64,000 nucleotides of DNA from Candidatus Leptovillus gracilis (GCA_016716065.1 JADJXA010000002.1:372001-436000); one strand, 5' to 3'. Positions 41,556-50,598 are shown, counted from the stretch's first letter. Numbers and translations are program-made. The notes: generated by a model not told the origin, from the sequence alone.

Positions 41556-42167
41556 ATGCTCCCTTTCTTGATTGCTTTTACGCTGTGGGCTTTGCTGCAC
41601 AGCCTGACGGCCATGCGGCGGACGAAGGCGGTGGCGCGGCAATGGATGGGGGAACGGCCGTTTGCCGGCCTTTATCGCCTGCTCTACAACATCTTCTCTT
41701 TCTTCACCATTTTGCCCCTGTTTTATGTGATGTGGACGGCCGTGCCGCGCACCTTGCTCTGGGAAATTCCTCTTCCCTGGAGCTATGGGGCGCAGTTTCT
41801 GCGTCTGGCGGGTCTGGTTGGGCTGGCTGTCGCCTTATGGCAGACCGACATCTGGGACTTTGTGGGGCTGCGCCAGGCCGTCCGCTTCTTCCATGGTCAG
41901 GAGGAAATGACCTTGCCGCCTAAACTTGTTACCGGCGGCATGTATGCTTTTGTGCGCCATCCCCTGTACTTTTTTAGTATGCTGGTGTTGTGGTTCAGCC
42001 CGCTAATGCTGCTGCCCACCTTCTTGTTTAACCTGTTGGCAACTGGCTATTTTTACGCCGGGTCACGGGTCGAAGAACGCCGCCTGGCCGACTTTTTCGG
42101 CGAGACGTATGACGCTTATCGCCGTCGTGTGCCGGGTTTGCTGCCCATTCCCCGGTTCAAGGGATAA
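41556..42167 (+). CDS. Isoprenylcysteine/phospholipid methyltransferase-like membrane protein
   Basis: A 203-residue protein with about five hydrophobic segments. The C-terminal signature GGMYAFVRHPLYFFSMLVLWF, with the later RVEERRLADFFGETYDAYRRRVPGLLP, is that of the ICMT/PEMT/NnrU superfamily of membrane S-adenosylmethionine methyltransferases. The substrate is unknown. The start at 41556 is the ATG nearest the homology, but no ribosome site is visible there; an in-frame ATG at 41511 is possible. It follows glgC at short distance on the same strand. Confidence 0.75.
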   Translation: MLPFLIAFTLWALLHSLTAMRRTKAVARQWMGERPFAGLYRLLYNIFSFFTILPLFYVMWTAVPRTLLWEIPLPWSYGAQFLRLAGLVGLAVALWQTDIWDFVGLRQAVRFFHGQEEMTLPPKLVTGGMYAFVRHPLYFFSMLVLWFSPLMLLPTFLFNLLATGYFYAGSRVEERRLADFFGETYDAYRRRVPGLLPIPRFKG

Positions 42168-42256
42168 ATATCAGACCCGGCATTGAAATGAAACACACCC
42201 ATTGCTAATTTGCCTGACGACGCCAGAGAGTGGCGTCGTGTCGTCAACCTCCCGTT

Positions 42257-43072
42257 TTATGAGAGCGCCGCGGCCATGACGCCGGTGGGGAGCTGCACGT
42301 GGCCGTTTTGTCTGAATTTGCCCTGGCTGTTAACGGCCGTTCGCGGCGCGTGGCTGTCCAGACCGGCCAACGCCTCAATTTCATCCCGGTCGCTGATAAT
42401 GCTTTCCAGTTTGCCATCCATCATCTGAATCACCCGGTCCACGTAGCGGCACATGCGCAGATCATGGGTCACCATGATGCCGATGCGATTTTGCTCGTGG
42501 ATCAGTTCGGCGAAGGTTTCCACCACCTGGTAGGCCAGGGTGGTATCCAGGCTGGCGGTGGGTTCATCGGCCAACACCAATTCTGGGTCGTGGATGAGAG
42601 AGCGGGCGATGGCGACGCGCTGTTTTTGGCCGCCGGATAGCTGCGAAGGCAGGTTGTGCAGGCGGTCGCCCAGGCCCAGGCGCTGTAAGAGTTCAATGGC
42701 ACGGTCACGACCTTGTTTGTCGTAACGGCCGTTCAGCCGCAGCATCAACTCCACATTTTCCTGCACGTTCAGGAAAGGAACCAGATTGTTGGACTGAAAC
42801 GTGAAGCCGATTTTGCGCCGGCGAAACGCCGTCAACTGCGCGTCGCTCATTCGGCTAATATCTTCGCCACCAAGCATAATTTGGCCGCTGGTGGGCGAAA
42901 GCAGCCCGGCGATCATCGCCAGCATACTGGTTTTGCCAGACCCACTCGGACCAACCAGAGCCACAAACTCGCCTGGCTGCAATTCGATGGATACGTCATC
43001 CACAGCCTTAATCGTCGCGTCGTCAATTCGATATTCTTTCGTAATGTTCTGAGTTGCCAGAGTAGATTTCAT
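42257..43072 (-). CDS. ABC transporter ATP-binding protein (MacB/LolD/DevA type)
   Basis: 271 residues with Walker A VGPSGSGKTSM, Q-loop TFQSNNLVPFL, signature LSGGQKQRVAIARSL, Walker B LVLADEPTASLD and H-loop MVTHDLRMC. These resemble the ATPases that work with FtsX/MacB-type permeases. The last 30 residues (HAPRTAVNSQGKFRQNGHVQLP) are an unconserved tail. The start at 43072 is supported by AAGG upstream and by homology starting there; 43144 is a longer alternative. It is the last gene of a TetR - permease - ATPase operon, probably an efflux or lipid/lipoprotein handling complex. Confidence 0.88.
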   Translation of the reverse strand: MKSTLATQNITKEYRIDDATIKAVDDVSIELQPGEFVALVGPSGSGKTSMLAMIAGLLSPTSGQIMLGGEDISRMSDAQLTAFRRRKIGFTFQSNNLVPFLNVQENVELMLRLNGRYDKQGRDRAIELLQRLGLGDRLHNLPSQLSGGQKQRVAIARSLIHDPELVLADEPTASLDTTLAYQVVETFAELIHEQNRIGIMVTHDLRMCRYVDRVIQMMDGKLESIISDRDEIEALAGLDSHAPRTAVNSQGKFRQNGHVQLPTGVMAAALS

Positions 43073-43186
43073 GGTCTTTGCCTTACCTTGTTTGATTTTC
43101 TTGCTGCACAATTTGTCTGTTATGCGCCATACGTCATGCGTCATGGTTCCCTGTGACGTATGCTGCCTGTTGTCCCATGCCTCTTG

Positions 43187-44362
43187 TTATGAAGCCAATC
43201 CCAGAGCGCGCAGTGGCTCCACCCGTACCAGGAAGCGAATCGAAACCAGCCCGCCCAAAGGTCCAATAAACAGCAGGGTCAACACCGCAATCAGCACCTG
43301 CGGGCCAGTGAAGATGATGGGGATGTTTGGCGGCAGTCCCAAAGATAGCAGCAGCGTCGCCGCTGCGCCGATCAAAACGCCGATCATATTGGTTCCTACA
43401 ATTTGAATGGTAGCTGCCAGACCAACCAACGGGTTCGATGCACCCAAAGCCTTCAACATGCCAACCTGTCCCACTTTTTGTAGTGTTTGAATCTGGAAGA
43501 AACCGCCCACCACCAGCACCCCAATCAACAGCGTGAAGCCGCGCTGGGTGTTGAGAGTGCTTTGTTGTTCCGAATAGCCCGGTGAATTCTCATAAGCCGT
43601 TACCACGTCCACCACTTCGATGCCGCTGACCTGGTTTTGCAGCCGCTCGATCATCACTTCTTGTTCGGCCGGATCTTCCAGCTTGACATTAACAATGTTG
43701 TAGGTCAGCTCGTTTTGTAAACCGCCGACCACCGGTTTGGAACGAATGTTGTCCCAGGTGAACAGCGGTACAAAAATGGATGGTTGGAAGAAGTATTGCT
43801 GGCTGGTGGTAATACCTACTATCGTCACCGGGTAAAGCTGGTCAATTGCTGCCTGAGTAGACTTGACGATGAGGGTGTCGCCAATTTGCAGACCAGTTTG
43901 TTGGGCCACGCGCCGATCTATGATCACTTCGTTGGCGCGAATGCCGCCAAGCTGCCGTCCGGTGGTGACGGCCGGTTCACCCGGACGCCCCGGCTCCACG
44001 CCAACCAATGAATAAGAAATGGGGTCTGACGCTGGGTCCATGCCGGCATATTGCACAAATGCGCTGCTGGTTCCAATGGCCCCGGCATCGGCCACGCCGG
44101 GTATGCGGCGCAGGTTGTTCATTCTGGAGCGGCTGAGTTGGCTGGATAACACGGCCAGGTTGGCCTGGTCCTGGAATACGACCAGTTCGCCATCCAGATT
44201 GCTGAGGTATTCTTTGTTGGCCGTAGCCAACCCTTCGCCTAAACCGGCCAGAAAGATGACCAACAGAGTGATGAGGGCGATAACCAGGCTGACCAGCAGG
44301 AAGCGGCCCCGGTTGCGCCAAAGTTCTTTAAATGCCAAAAAAAGTGAGACTGAGAGGGTCAT
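43187..44362 (-). CDS. ABC transporter permease, FtsX/DevC type
   Basis: A 391-residue permease: an N-terminal transmembrane helix (about 18-40), a large extracytoplasmic MacB-PCD-like domain (about 45-260), then three transmembrane helices (about 275-385). The pattern ALGASNPLVGLAATIQI and the final RFLVRVEPLRAL are typical of the FtsX/DevC family, partner of the MacB-type ATPase encoded next. AAGGAAA precedes the ATG. Together with the ATPase it likely forms a mechanotransmission-type ABC exporter under control of the adjacent TetR regulator. Confidence 0.88.
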   Translation of the reverse strand: MTLSVSLFLAFKELWRNRGRFLLVSLVIALITLLVIFLAGLGEGLATANKEYLSNLDGELVVFQDQANLAVLSSQLSRSRMNNLRRIPGVADAGAIGTSSAFVQYAGMDPASDPISYSLVGVEPGRPGEPAVTTGRQLGGIRANEVIIDRRVAQQTGLQIGDTLIVKSTQAAIDQLYPVTIVGITTSQQYFFQPSIFVPLFTWDNIRSKPVVGGLQNELTYNIVNVKLEDPAEQEVMIERLQNQVSGIEVVDVVTAYENSPGYSEQQSTLNTQRGFTLLIGVLVVGGFFQIQTLQKVGQVGMLKALGASNPLVGLAATIQIVGTNMIGVLIGAAATLLLSLGLPPNIPIIFTGPQVLIAVLTLLFIGPLGGLVSIRFLVRVEPLRALGLAS

Positions 44363-44372
44363 AGTTGTTTCC

Positions 44373-44987
44373 TTAATTTTTCATGGCGCAGCAGGGCATG
44401 ACGCCGTTGAGCAAAATATCAATCATTTCGTAAGCCAGTTGGCGCGGTGTTGTCTGAAACGAGTGCGCCCGGCCGGTGTATAAAATGCCTTCGATCATGG
44501 TCAGAAAAAGGCCGGCCAGCCGTTCTGGTTGAATGGCGCGGATTTCGCCGCGCTGTTGGGCGGCGGCAAAGGCGGCGATGAGCGGCTGAAATAACGTCTG
44601 CTCGGCTAACTGCATCAGGCGTTGGGCGTTTTCGGCCGTGAGGGCTGGCATGTCGCTTTCTACCATGCTGAACAGTTTGAGGGGTGGTTGGCTGATAAAC
44701 CAATCAGCGACGGCTTCCAGTTGGGCTTGTAGATTTGGCCCGGCCTGCCAGATGGCCTGTTCTAATCCTTGTTGATGGCGGGCCAGCCCGCGTTCGCTCA
44801 CTTCCACAAATAACTGTTCTTTGCCTTGCGGCGCGTGGTAATACAACGACGCCTGGCGCATTTCCAGCGCTTCAGCCAGATCGCGCATGGTAACGGCCTG
44901 GTAGCCCCGTTGGTGGAACAGGGTTTCGGCCGTCTGCAACACACGTTCACGCGCTTTGTTTTGTATTTCTTGAACAGCAATCATCAT
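44373..44987 (-). CDS. TetR family transcriptional regulator
   Basis: A 204-residue TetR regulator. Its helix-turn-helix covers AETLFHQRGYQAVTMRDLAEALEMRQASLYYHAPQGKEQLF (residues about 20-60), and a C-terminal helical ligand domain follows. It heads the operon with the FtsX-type permease (10 nt downstream) and ATPase. A dyad (45002-45026) and a -35 hexamer upstream indicate autoregulation. Its ligand is unknown. Confidence 0.87.
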   Translation of the reverse strand: MMIAVQEIQNKARERVLQTAETLFHQRGYQAVTMRDLAEALEMRQASLYYHAPQGKEQLFVEVSERGLARHQQGLEQAIWQAGPNLQAQLEAVADWFISQPPLKLFSMVESDMPALTAENAQRLMQLAEQTLFQPLIAAFAAAQQRGEIRAIQPERLAGLFLTMIEGILYTGRAHSFQTTPRQLAYEMIDILLNGVMPCCAMKN

Positions 44988-45001
44988 GTTTCCTTATCGT
45001 T

Positions 45002-45026
45002 TAACTACCTAACGCTTAGTAGGTTA
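45002..45026. promoter_or_regulatory. Putative TetR operator
   Basis: TAACTACCTAAC and GTTAGGTAGTTA-like halves form an imperfect 25-bp dyad (TAAC-TACCTAA-CGC-TTAGTAGG-TTA) 15 nt upstream of the regulator's start. It overlaps the likely -10 region of the minus-strand promoter. Confidence 0.55.
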
Positions 45027-45039
45027 GCAGACTGTATAT

Positions 45040-45068
45040 GTTTTGTCAAGTATTAAGTTTGACAAAAC
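45040..45068. promoter_or_regulatory. Divergent TTGACA hexamers in a 10-bp inverted repeat
   Basis: GTTTTGTCAA (45040-45049) and TTGACAAAAC (45059-45068) are perfect inverted repeats, giving a TTGACA -35 hexamer on each strand. The minus-strand one (45044-45049) fits the TetR gene, with TAACCT 17 bp downstream as a weak -10. Confidence 0.5.
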
Positions 45069-45151
45069 ATTGATTTTACAAGAGCCGGGGTATTTTGGCT
45101 GTTACTGCGCGTCGAACGTCAGGCGATAAGTGATGGTTGGCGCTTAACGCA

Positions 45152-45186
45152 AAAAGTCCCCGGTGCTGACCAGCGCCAGGGACTTT
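45152..45186 (-). terminator. Terminator of ygfZ
   Basis: On the minus strand AAAGTCCC pairs with GGGACTTT, with further GC pairs inside (GGCGCTGG/CAGCACC), and the stem is followed by TTTTT. It lies 32 nt after the ygfZ stop. Confidence 0.75.
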
Positions 45187-45217
45187 GCAGTTCAGGTGGT
45201 TGGTTGAAGAGGAAGCG

Positions 45218-46177
45218 TTAGCGGAGGGTAACGGCCGTATCCCCAATCCACAACGCCTGGTTTTCGTTTAGGACGGCCGTTTTCACATAGCCCAATCCGA
45301 CAAGCCCGGCCGGGCCGCTGCCCAACGAGGTCAGCGTCCCCACCTTTTTACCGGCGGCGGTGATGTCGCTGCCCGGTTCGGCGGGGGCGGTCAGGCCCAG
45401 CTTGACGAGGCGTTTAGCCAGTTTGCCCCGGCTTTCCAGCCGGGCGATGATTTCCTGGCCGATATAACAGCCTTTGTTAAAAGAAACATCAGACCACAAG
45501 TCGGCTTCCAGCGGGATGTAATCCTGTGTTAGCTCGCGGCCCAGGCGGGGGATGCCGCTTTCGATGCGCAGGTACTCAGCGGTGGCTTCATCGGCGGTTG
45601 TCAATCCGGCAGCCAGGAGGCGGGCTTGCACGGCCGCCTTGTCGGCGGCCGCAGCCAGCACCAGGTAGCCATCGCCGGCGATCGGATCCGTGCGGTGCAG
45701 GGAAAGGGGGACGCCGTCTACGTTGGCCGGCAGCCAATGGTGCAGCGGCAGGTCGGCCTCGGGGAGACCGGCGTTGACCAGCTTTTGTCCAGCCTGAGGG
45801 CCGTAGACGCCGAACACGGCCGTTGCCGCGCTGATATCCTGCAACCGAAAGTCATCGTTGAAGAAGACAAAACGCAGCAGGTAACGGGCGATAAAATCGG
45901 CGTTGTTTTCGCCGGTCAGCACGGTCACGGCGTCGCCGCTGGCGTACAGCCGCAGCCGGTCAATGATGCGGCCGATGTCGGTGGTAAGAATAGTAGCCGC
46001 GCCTTGTCCTGCGGCCAGCCCCTTGACCGCCTGGGTAGACATGCGGTGCAGAAGGTCCAGCCGGCTGCTGCCGCTGAATTGCAGCACACCGGTGGCGTGG
46101 TGGTCCACCACAACGGCCGTATCGTGGGCCGCGTGGTAAACGACGGGGTCACTCTGGCTCGTTGGCATCATAGTCAT
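45218..46177 (-). CDS. ygfZ: Folate-binding protein YgfZ (GcvT-like)
   Basis: A 319-residue GcvT-fold protein. The diagnostic motif is NKGCYIGQE (K-G-C-Y-x-G-Q-E) near residue 240. Supporting blocks are VLQFSGSSRLDLLHRMSTQ near the start and IPLEADLWSDVSFNKG before the motif. In E. coli YgfZ uses folate to support repair or assembly of iron-sulphur enzymes. The start at 46177 has GAGGAG upstream; five codons more are possible (46192). It overlaps the preceding gene's end by 29 nt, so the two are co-expressed. Confidence 0.85.
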   Translation of the reverse strand: MTMMPTSQSDPVVYHAAHDTAVVVDHHATGVLQFSGSSRLDLLHRMSTQAVKGLAAGQGAATILTTDIGRIIDRLRLYASGDAVTVLTGENNADFIARYLLRFVFFNDDFRLQDISAATAVFGVYGPQAGQKLVNAGLPEADLPLHHWLPANVDGVPLSLHRTDPIAGDGYLVLAAAADKAAVQARLLAAGLTTADEATAEYLRIESGIPRLGRELTQDYIPLEADLWSDVSFNKGCYIGQEIIARLESRGKLAKRLVKLGLTAPAEPGSDITAAGKKVGTLTSLGSGPAGLVGLGYVKTAVLNENQALWIGDTAVTLR

Positions 46178-46742
46178 GGGAATTCTCCTCAAGCGAGACG
46201 GCCGTCAGGGGAATGAGCAGCTCTGGGGCTGGCTCAGGGTATGCTTCATCCCACTGCGCGGCCCAATCGGCGGCAAAGGCTGCGATGGCCGGGATGTAGG
46301 TCGCTTCTCGCTCATAGGTCAGCGCGGCAGTGAGTTGGGCCAGGGAACGGCCGTTTAGCCAGGCATAACGCTGCGGACTCATCAGGCTTTTCTCTGAAAA
46401 CTCCTCCAGCCATTCCTCCACCTGCACCCGCACATGCTGAAAATCGTGGAAAATGGCATCCAGGTCCCGCGCACGATTTTCAATCAGGCGCTGCTGGTCA
46501 TAGTCGGCCGGCTGCGCCAGGGCTTGCAGCAAATGTTCCGGTTTTTGTCCCTTGTCTATGCGCATAAAGCCGGTCACCAATTCCGCTTCCCAGGCAGTTT
46601 GCAGCGCCAGACAATCGGTAATAGATAACTCGCCGACGACGTTGGGTCTTAAGAGCGCTTCATCGGGCAGCATTTCCAGAGCCACCAACAGCCGTTCGCG
46701 GCTGCGGTCTAATTTGTCCAGGATGTTTTCCAGGTAAATCAT
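46149..46742 (-). CDS. DinB/ClbS-like four-helix protein
   Basis: A 197-residue acidic helical protein: IYLENILDKLDRSRERLLVALEMLPDEALLRPNVVGELSITDCLALQTAWEAE has the helix arrangement of the DinB/DfsB superfamily, and later blocks (LAQLTAALTYEREATYIPAI) would complete a four-helix bundle. The typical metal-binding His triad is not obvious, so function is open. The start at 46742 follows GAGGAAG. It overlaps ygfZ by 29 nt. Confidence 0.55.
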   Translation of the reverse strand: MIYLENILDKLDRSRERLLVALEMLPDEALLRPNVVGELSITDCLALQTAWEAELVTGFMRIDKGQKPEHLLQALAQPADYDQQRLIENRARDLDAIFHDFQHVRVQVEEWLEEFSEKSLMSPQRYAWLNGRSLAQLTAALTYEREATYIPAIAAFAADWAAQWDEAYPEPAPELLIPLTAVSLEENSHDYDANEPE

Positions 46743-47119
46743 TGTATCTTCCTCGTTGGGCCGGTTGGATAACGGCCGTATATGAATCATCTCCATTCTA
46801 GCACGGTGACAATTGTCATACCACGTTGATGATATCTATCAGTGACGGCCCGTGATGATCCGCTGTGGACATTTGGCGGTGATATGCCTATACTCTTATA
46901 GACCTGCAAATGATGCAGCAGTCACCCCTCTTTGACTTATAGGTTTCCTTAAAGATATTTCAGAGTTGGCTTCAAGCGAAGTATAATCTGAAAATGCAAT
47001 CGTTAACCAACCCAACCAAATCAACAAATAGTAGATAATGAGCGATACAATTTCCCAACCACTTCCTGACGATATAGCAGAAATAGGCAAAAAATCTTCT
47101 GGCCCACAGGAGGTGCTGG
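46743..47119. other. Divergent intergenic region
   Basis: No convincing gene lies in these 377 bases. It contains the candidate -10 of the cytochrome c maturation cluster (46982-46987) and a short, weak open frame 47038-47184 that overlaps the DUF2007-like gene. Confidence 0.5.
46982..46987 (+). promoter_or_regulatory. -10 element, probable promoter of the ccm cluster
   Basis: TATAAT on the plus strand, the only consensus -10 in the region, about 130 nt upstream of the first gene. The matching -35 is poor (TTCAGA at 17 bp). Confidence 0.35.
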
Positions 47120-47353
47120 GTGACTGTGGCCAAAACTTACGGATTAACCCAGGCCACTATCATTGCCGGACGCTTACAGTCTGAGGGTGTGCCGGCGCGC
47201 GCCTGGCAGGAAGGCGCAGGGCAGGCCACCGGTTTGATTATTGGCAAATTGGGAACCGGGCATGTTGTTGTGCCAGCAGCCTTCGAGCAAAAAGCATTAG
47301 AAATTCTGGCCGAAACGCCCGATGAAGGTAATTGGGACGAAGAAGAAGAATAG
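47120..47353 (+). CDS. DUF2007-like small protein
   Basis: A 77-residue protein starting with GTG, preceded by a perfect AGGAGG (about 47107-47112). The pattern VAKTYGLTQATIIAGRLQSEGVPARAWQ...GHVVVPAAFEQKALEIL matches the ferredoxin-like DUF2007/putative signal-transducing fold, with an acidic tail (DEGNWDEEEE). Function is unknown. It is the first gene before ccmE, 39 nt apart. Confidence 0.7.
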   Translation: MTVAKTYGLTQATIIAGRLQSEGVPARAWQEGAGQATGLIIGKLGTGHVVVPAAFEQKALEILAETPDEGNWDEEEE

Positions 47354-47392
47354 AACTTTTTTCCCCCCCCTCGATGATGAGGAGTGTAAGAT

Positions 47393-47875
47393 ATGGCTGA
47401 TACATCATGGACCAATCAAAGCGGGACCATTACTTTAGACAAGCCTAAAAGCAGCCGGCTCAAATTTGTTGTGGCCGGCGCTTTGTTGGTAGCAGCTATC
47501 GTCTATCTGGTTGTCAACGCCATGAGCGGCAGCACGCAGCTTTACAAGACGGTCGATGAATTTTATGCAGAGCAGGGCCGCCTCGTTGGCCGTGATCTGC
47601 GTGTTTCTGGTTATGTATTGGGTGATACGATCCAATACACAGTCATAGATACGGCCAACTCGCGCCTGGAGTTTGATATTGTGGACAACCCGGCCAATCC
47701 CGGCCAGCGGCTGCATATTGTTGTCTTCAATGAGCCAAAACCCGATTTGCTGCAAGACCACGCCCAGGCGTTGGTCGAAGGCACGGCTGATGAGACAGGC
47801 GTGTTTACATCCAATCCCGGCGGCCTGTTCCTCAAATGCCCCACCCGCTATGAAGAGATGGAACCCCCACAATAA
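47393..47875 (+). CDS. ccmE: Cytochrome c-type biogenesis protein CcmE, CxxxY variant
   Basis: A 160-residue haem chaperone anchored by one N-terminal helix (about 25-43) with an OB-fold domain outside. Standard CcmE binds haem through His in the HxxxY motif. Here the corresponding C-terminal block is FLKCPTRYEEM, that is CxxxY with Cys (near residue 149). Cys variants of this type are known from archaea and some sulphate reducers. It carries haem from CcmC to CcmF. Followed by ccmF after stutter repeats (47910-47996). Confidence 0.85.
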   Translation: MADTSWTNQSGTITLDKPKSSRLKFVVAGALLVAAIVYLVVNAMSGSTQLYKTVDEFYAEQGRLVGRDLRVSGYVLGDTIQYTVIDTANSRLEFDIVDNPANPGQRLHIVVFNEPKPDLLQDHAQALVEGTADETGVFTSNPGGLFLKCPTRYEEMEPPQ

Positions 47876-47909
47876 TCATTTACGGACCTGACTGGCTTCT
47901 GGCAGACGG

Positions 47910-47996
47910 AATCAGTATTCAGTAATCAGTATTCAGTCGGTGTTACCTCTGGAAAACGCCAACCAGACACCGTACACTGAACACTGAACACTGCTA
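47910..47996. repeat. Stutter repeat between ccmE and ccmF
   Basis: Forward CAGTATTCAGTAATCAGTATTCAG words and, 50 nt later, the inverse words ACTGAACACTGAACACTG. The two halves can pair. Confidence 0.55.
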
Positions 47997-48038
47997 CCAG
48001 TCAGGTCTCGTCCTTTTTGGCCCAAACGGAGAAACCTT

Positions 48039-50038
48039 ATGATCCCTGACATTGGGGCGATTGCCCTGGTTATGGCTTTTGGTGTGTCCATCTACGCTGC
48101 TTTTGCCGCCTGGTATGGCAGCCGCACAGGACAGCCGCGCTGGATTGAAAGCGGCCGCAACGCCACCATCCTGGTCTTTCCTTTGGTTGGCTTATCGGCT
48201 GGAATGCTGGTCCTATCACTGCTGACTGATGATTTTTCCGTTGAATACGTCTGGCGCGTCAGCAGCATAGACATGCCCAGATATTTGAAAGTCACCGCCT
48301 TGTGGGGTGGGCAAGCCGGCTCTTTGCTATTCTGGAATTGGCTCATGGCCGCCTTTGCTGCGGCCGTGATGGCTCGTAAATGGCGGCAAAACCTCGGCCT
48401 GATGCCGTATGTGATCATTGTCATCAGCATGACCCAAGTTTTCTTTTTGGGTATCTCCGCCTTTATTGAACACCCGTTTGCCCGGTTGGCGCTGGTTCCG
48501 CCCGATGGCAATGGCCTCAATCCCCTGCTGCGCCATCCCGGCATGATCATTCATCCGCCCATGCTCTATCTGGGCTTCACCGGTTTTGTCATTCCCTACA
48601 GCTTTGCCATGGCGGCGCTAATCTCCAAGCAGTTGGATGACCGTTGGATTCGCAATACGCGCCGCTGGACGTTGGTGTCCTGGTTGTTTCTGAGCCTGGG
48701 CCTGATTTTGGGCGGCCGTTGGGCCTACGATGTGTTGGGTTGGGGTGGTTACTGGGCCTGGGACCCGGTGGAAAATGCGTCGCTCATGCCCTGGTTGTCG
48801 GCTACCGCCTTTTTGCACTCGGTGATGATTCAGGAAAAGCGCGACATGTTTAAGACATGGAATATTTTCCTGGTGGTTCTAACGTACTGCCTGGTGATTT
48901 TAGGCACGTTTGTGGTGCGCAGCGGCGTCATTTCTTCGGTGCATTCGTTTGCTCAGTCGGCCATTGGCCCTACTTTTTTGCCTTCATCGTCATCATGTTT
49001 GTCTTTTCTGGCTACTGGATGACCCGACGACGCGACCTGCTGCATTCGGAGAATCACCTTGGTTCTTTCTTTTCCCGCGAAGCTGCCTTCTTGTATAACA
49101 ATTTCATCATCATAGCAATTCTGGCGGTGGTGTTTTTGTTTACCTATTACCCGATTTTTTCAGAATTGGTGACCGGCGAGAAAGGGTTTGTCGGCGCGCC
49201 GGTTTATGAGCAGGCGTTGGCCCCGCTGTTTGCGGCGCTGCTGCTGCTGATGGGCGTGGCTCCGCTGACGATGTGGTATCGGACTAACGTGCAGCGGCTG
49301 CAAAAGGCGATTTTGTGGCCGGCCGCTGCTGCCCTGGTTTTTGTCGTGGTTCTGTTTTTCCTGGGGGTTCAATATTGGGCGGCGCTGTTGGGCTTATGGA
49401 TCGTCACTTTTTCGGCGCTGCTGACGTTGATTGAATTCTGGAAAGGGACGCGGGCGCGCATGAAGCGCGGCGAACCAGTCTGGACGGCTTATGTCAACTT
49501 AATGGCGCGTAATCACCGGCGTTATGGCGGGTATTGGATTCATCTAGGCGTTTTGGTGATGGCTTTTGGCATTATTGGCACGGAGTTGTACCAGCAGCAA
49601 ACGCAGATGCACATCTCCAGTGGCGAGAGCATTCGCTTAGGCAATTATGAGATGGTTTTTAATGGCGCCAGGCGCTACGCGGGACCGGATGATTTGCTGG
49701 TGACCGAGGCGAATCTGGATGTGTTTTATAACGGCCGTTTCGTCACCACCCTCACCCCTAAGTCCGAACTTTATACCCGCACCGGCCAGCCCATGACCAT
49801 CCCCGATGCCCGTTCGACCATCGCCGAAGACTTTTACGTGCTGCTGGTGAACTGGGAACCCACGACGGCCAATGAGGCAACTTTCCGTGTTTATCTCAAC
49901 CCGCTGATTAATTGGGTATGGGCCGGCGGTTTGATATTTGTTTTAGGAACCCTGATTGCTGCCTGGCCGGACCGGCGCCACGCGGCCGTGTTGGAGGCGC
50001 GCCACGAACGGGCGGCGTTAGGCGCTGCAGGAGATTGA
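48039..50038 (+). CDS. ccmF: Cytochrome c haem lyase CcmF, split by a -1 frameshift
   Basis: A polytopic membrane protein of about 666 residues once the two frames are joined. The first frame (48039-49022) has VTALWGGQAGSLLFWNW, the WWD haem-handling motif WGGYWAWDPVENASLMPW and GTFVVRSGVISSVHSFAQS. Homology then continues in the -1 frame (FFAFIVIMFVFSGYWM ... to 50038). The change occurs at T TTT TTG (48974-48980), a classical slippery heptamer whose -1 slip would give an unbroken CcmF; a one-base deletion is the simpler explanation. The stop overlaps the ccmH start (TGATG). Confidence 0.85.
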
Positions 50039-50559
50039 TGACCATGCCGAAGAGAGTACTATCAGCCTGGTTGGTTGGCCTGCTGCTGCTGGGCACGGCC
50101 GTTACCGTCCGGGCGCAAGAAGGCCAAACCGCGACGCCTCCGGTCGTGCGCCAGGTTAGTGATGACGAAGTGAATCAGATCGCCCAGGAATTGTACTGCC
50201 CGGTGTGCGAGAACACGCCTCTGGACGTGTGCGGAACCCAGGCTTGCGCCGATTGGCGCGAACTGATTCGCACCAAACTGGCTGAAGGCGAAACGCCGCA
50301 AGATGTATACGCCTATTTTGCCAGGCAGTATGGCGACAGTGTATTGGCCCGGCCACCGCGCGAAGGCATTAACCTGATCTTGTGGCTGTTTCCCATCGCA
50401 GCGGTGGTGTTGGGGCTGTTGTTTTTTGGACGTTATTTGCAAGGGCTGCGCAGCGCATCTGCCCCGGCAAACACGATGGTGGAAACGGCCGTTATTCCCC
50501 CCTCTCCTTCCCAAGATGATTACGCGGCCCGTGTGGAACGAGAGCTGCAAAGAAAGTAA
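50038..50559 (+). CDS. ccmH: Cytochrome c maturation protein CcmH (CycL-like) with extended Cys motif
   Basis: A 173-residue exported thiol protein with a signal helix (about 6-26), a three-helix domain and a C-terminal transmembrane helix (about 120-140). In place of the usual LRCxxCQN it has ELYCPVCENTPLDVCGTQACADW: the CPVC pair plus two additional cysteines. It keeps apocytochrome cysteines reduced for haem attachment. Its ATG overlaps the ccmF stop, so the two are coupled. The C-terminal cytoplasmic tail is short and charged. Confidence 0.85.
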   Translation: MTMPKRVLSAWLVGLLLLGTAVTVRAQEGQTATPPVVRQVSDDEVNQIAQELYCPVCENTPLDVCGTQACADWRELIRTKLAEGETPQDVYAYFARQYGDSVLARPPREGINLILWLFPIAAVVLGLLFFGRYLQGLRSASAPANTMVETAVIPPSPSQDDYAARVERELQRK

Positions 50560-50570
50560 GCCCGTCATGG

Positions 50571-50598
50571 CCTGACAGGTTTTCAAGAACCTGTCAGG
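50571..50598. repeat. 28-bp hairpin between ccmH and ccmG
   Basis: CCTGACAGGTT pairs exactly with AACCTGTCAGG around TTCAAG. It lies inside the operon, so it is more likely a dispersed element than a terminator. Confidence 0.6.

Noticed and set aside
46896..47090. 64-residue minus-strand open frame
   Set aside because: Covers the candidate promoter region, has no ribosome site or family features, and is most likely chance.
47038..47184. Small open frame before the DUF2007-like gene
   Set aside because: 48 codons that overlap the well-supported gene at 47120 in another frame. No homology was recognised and the ribosome site is poor.
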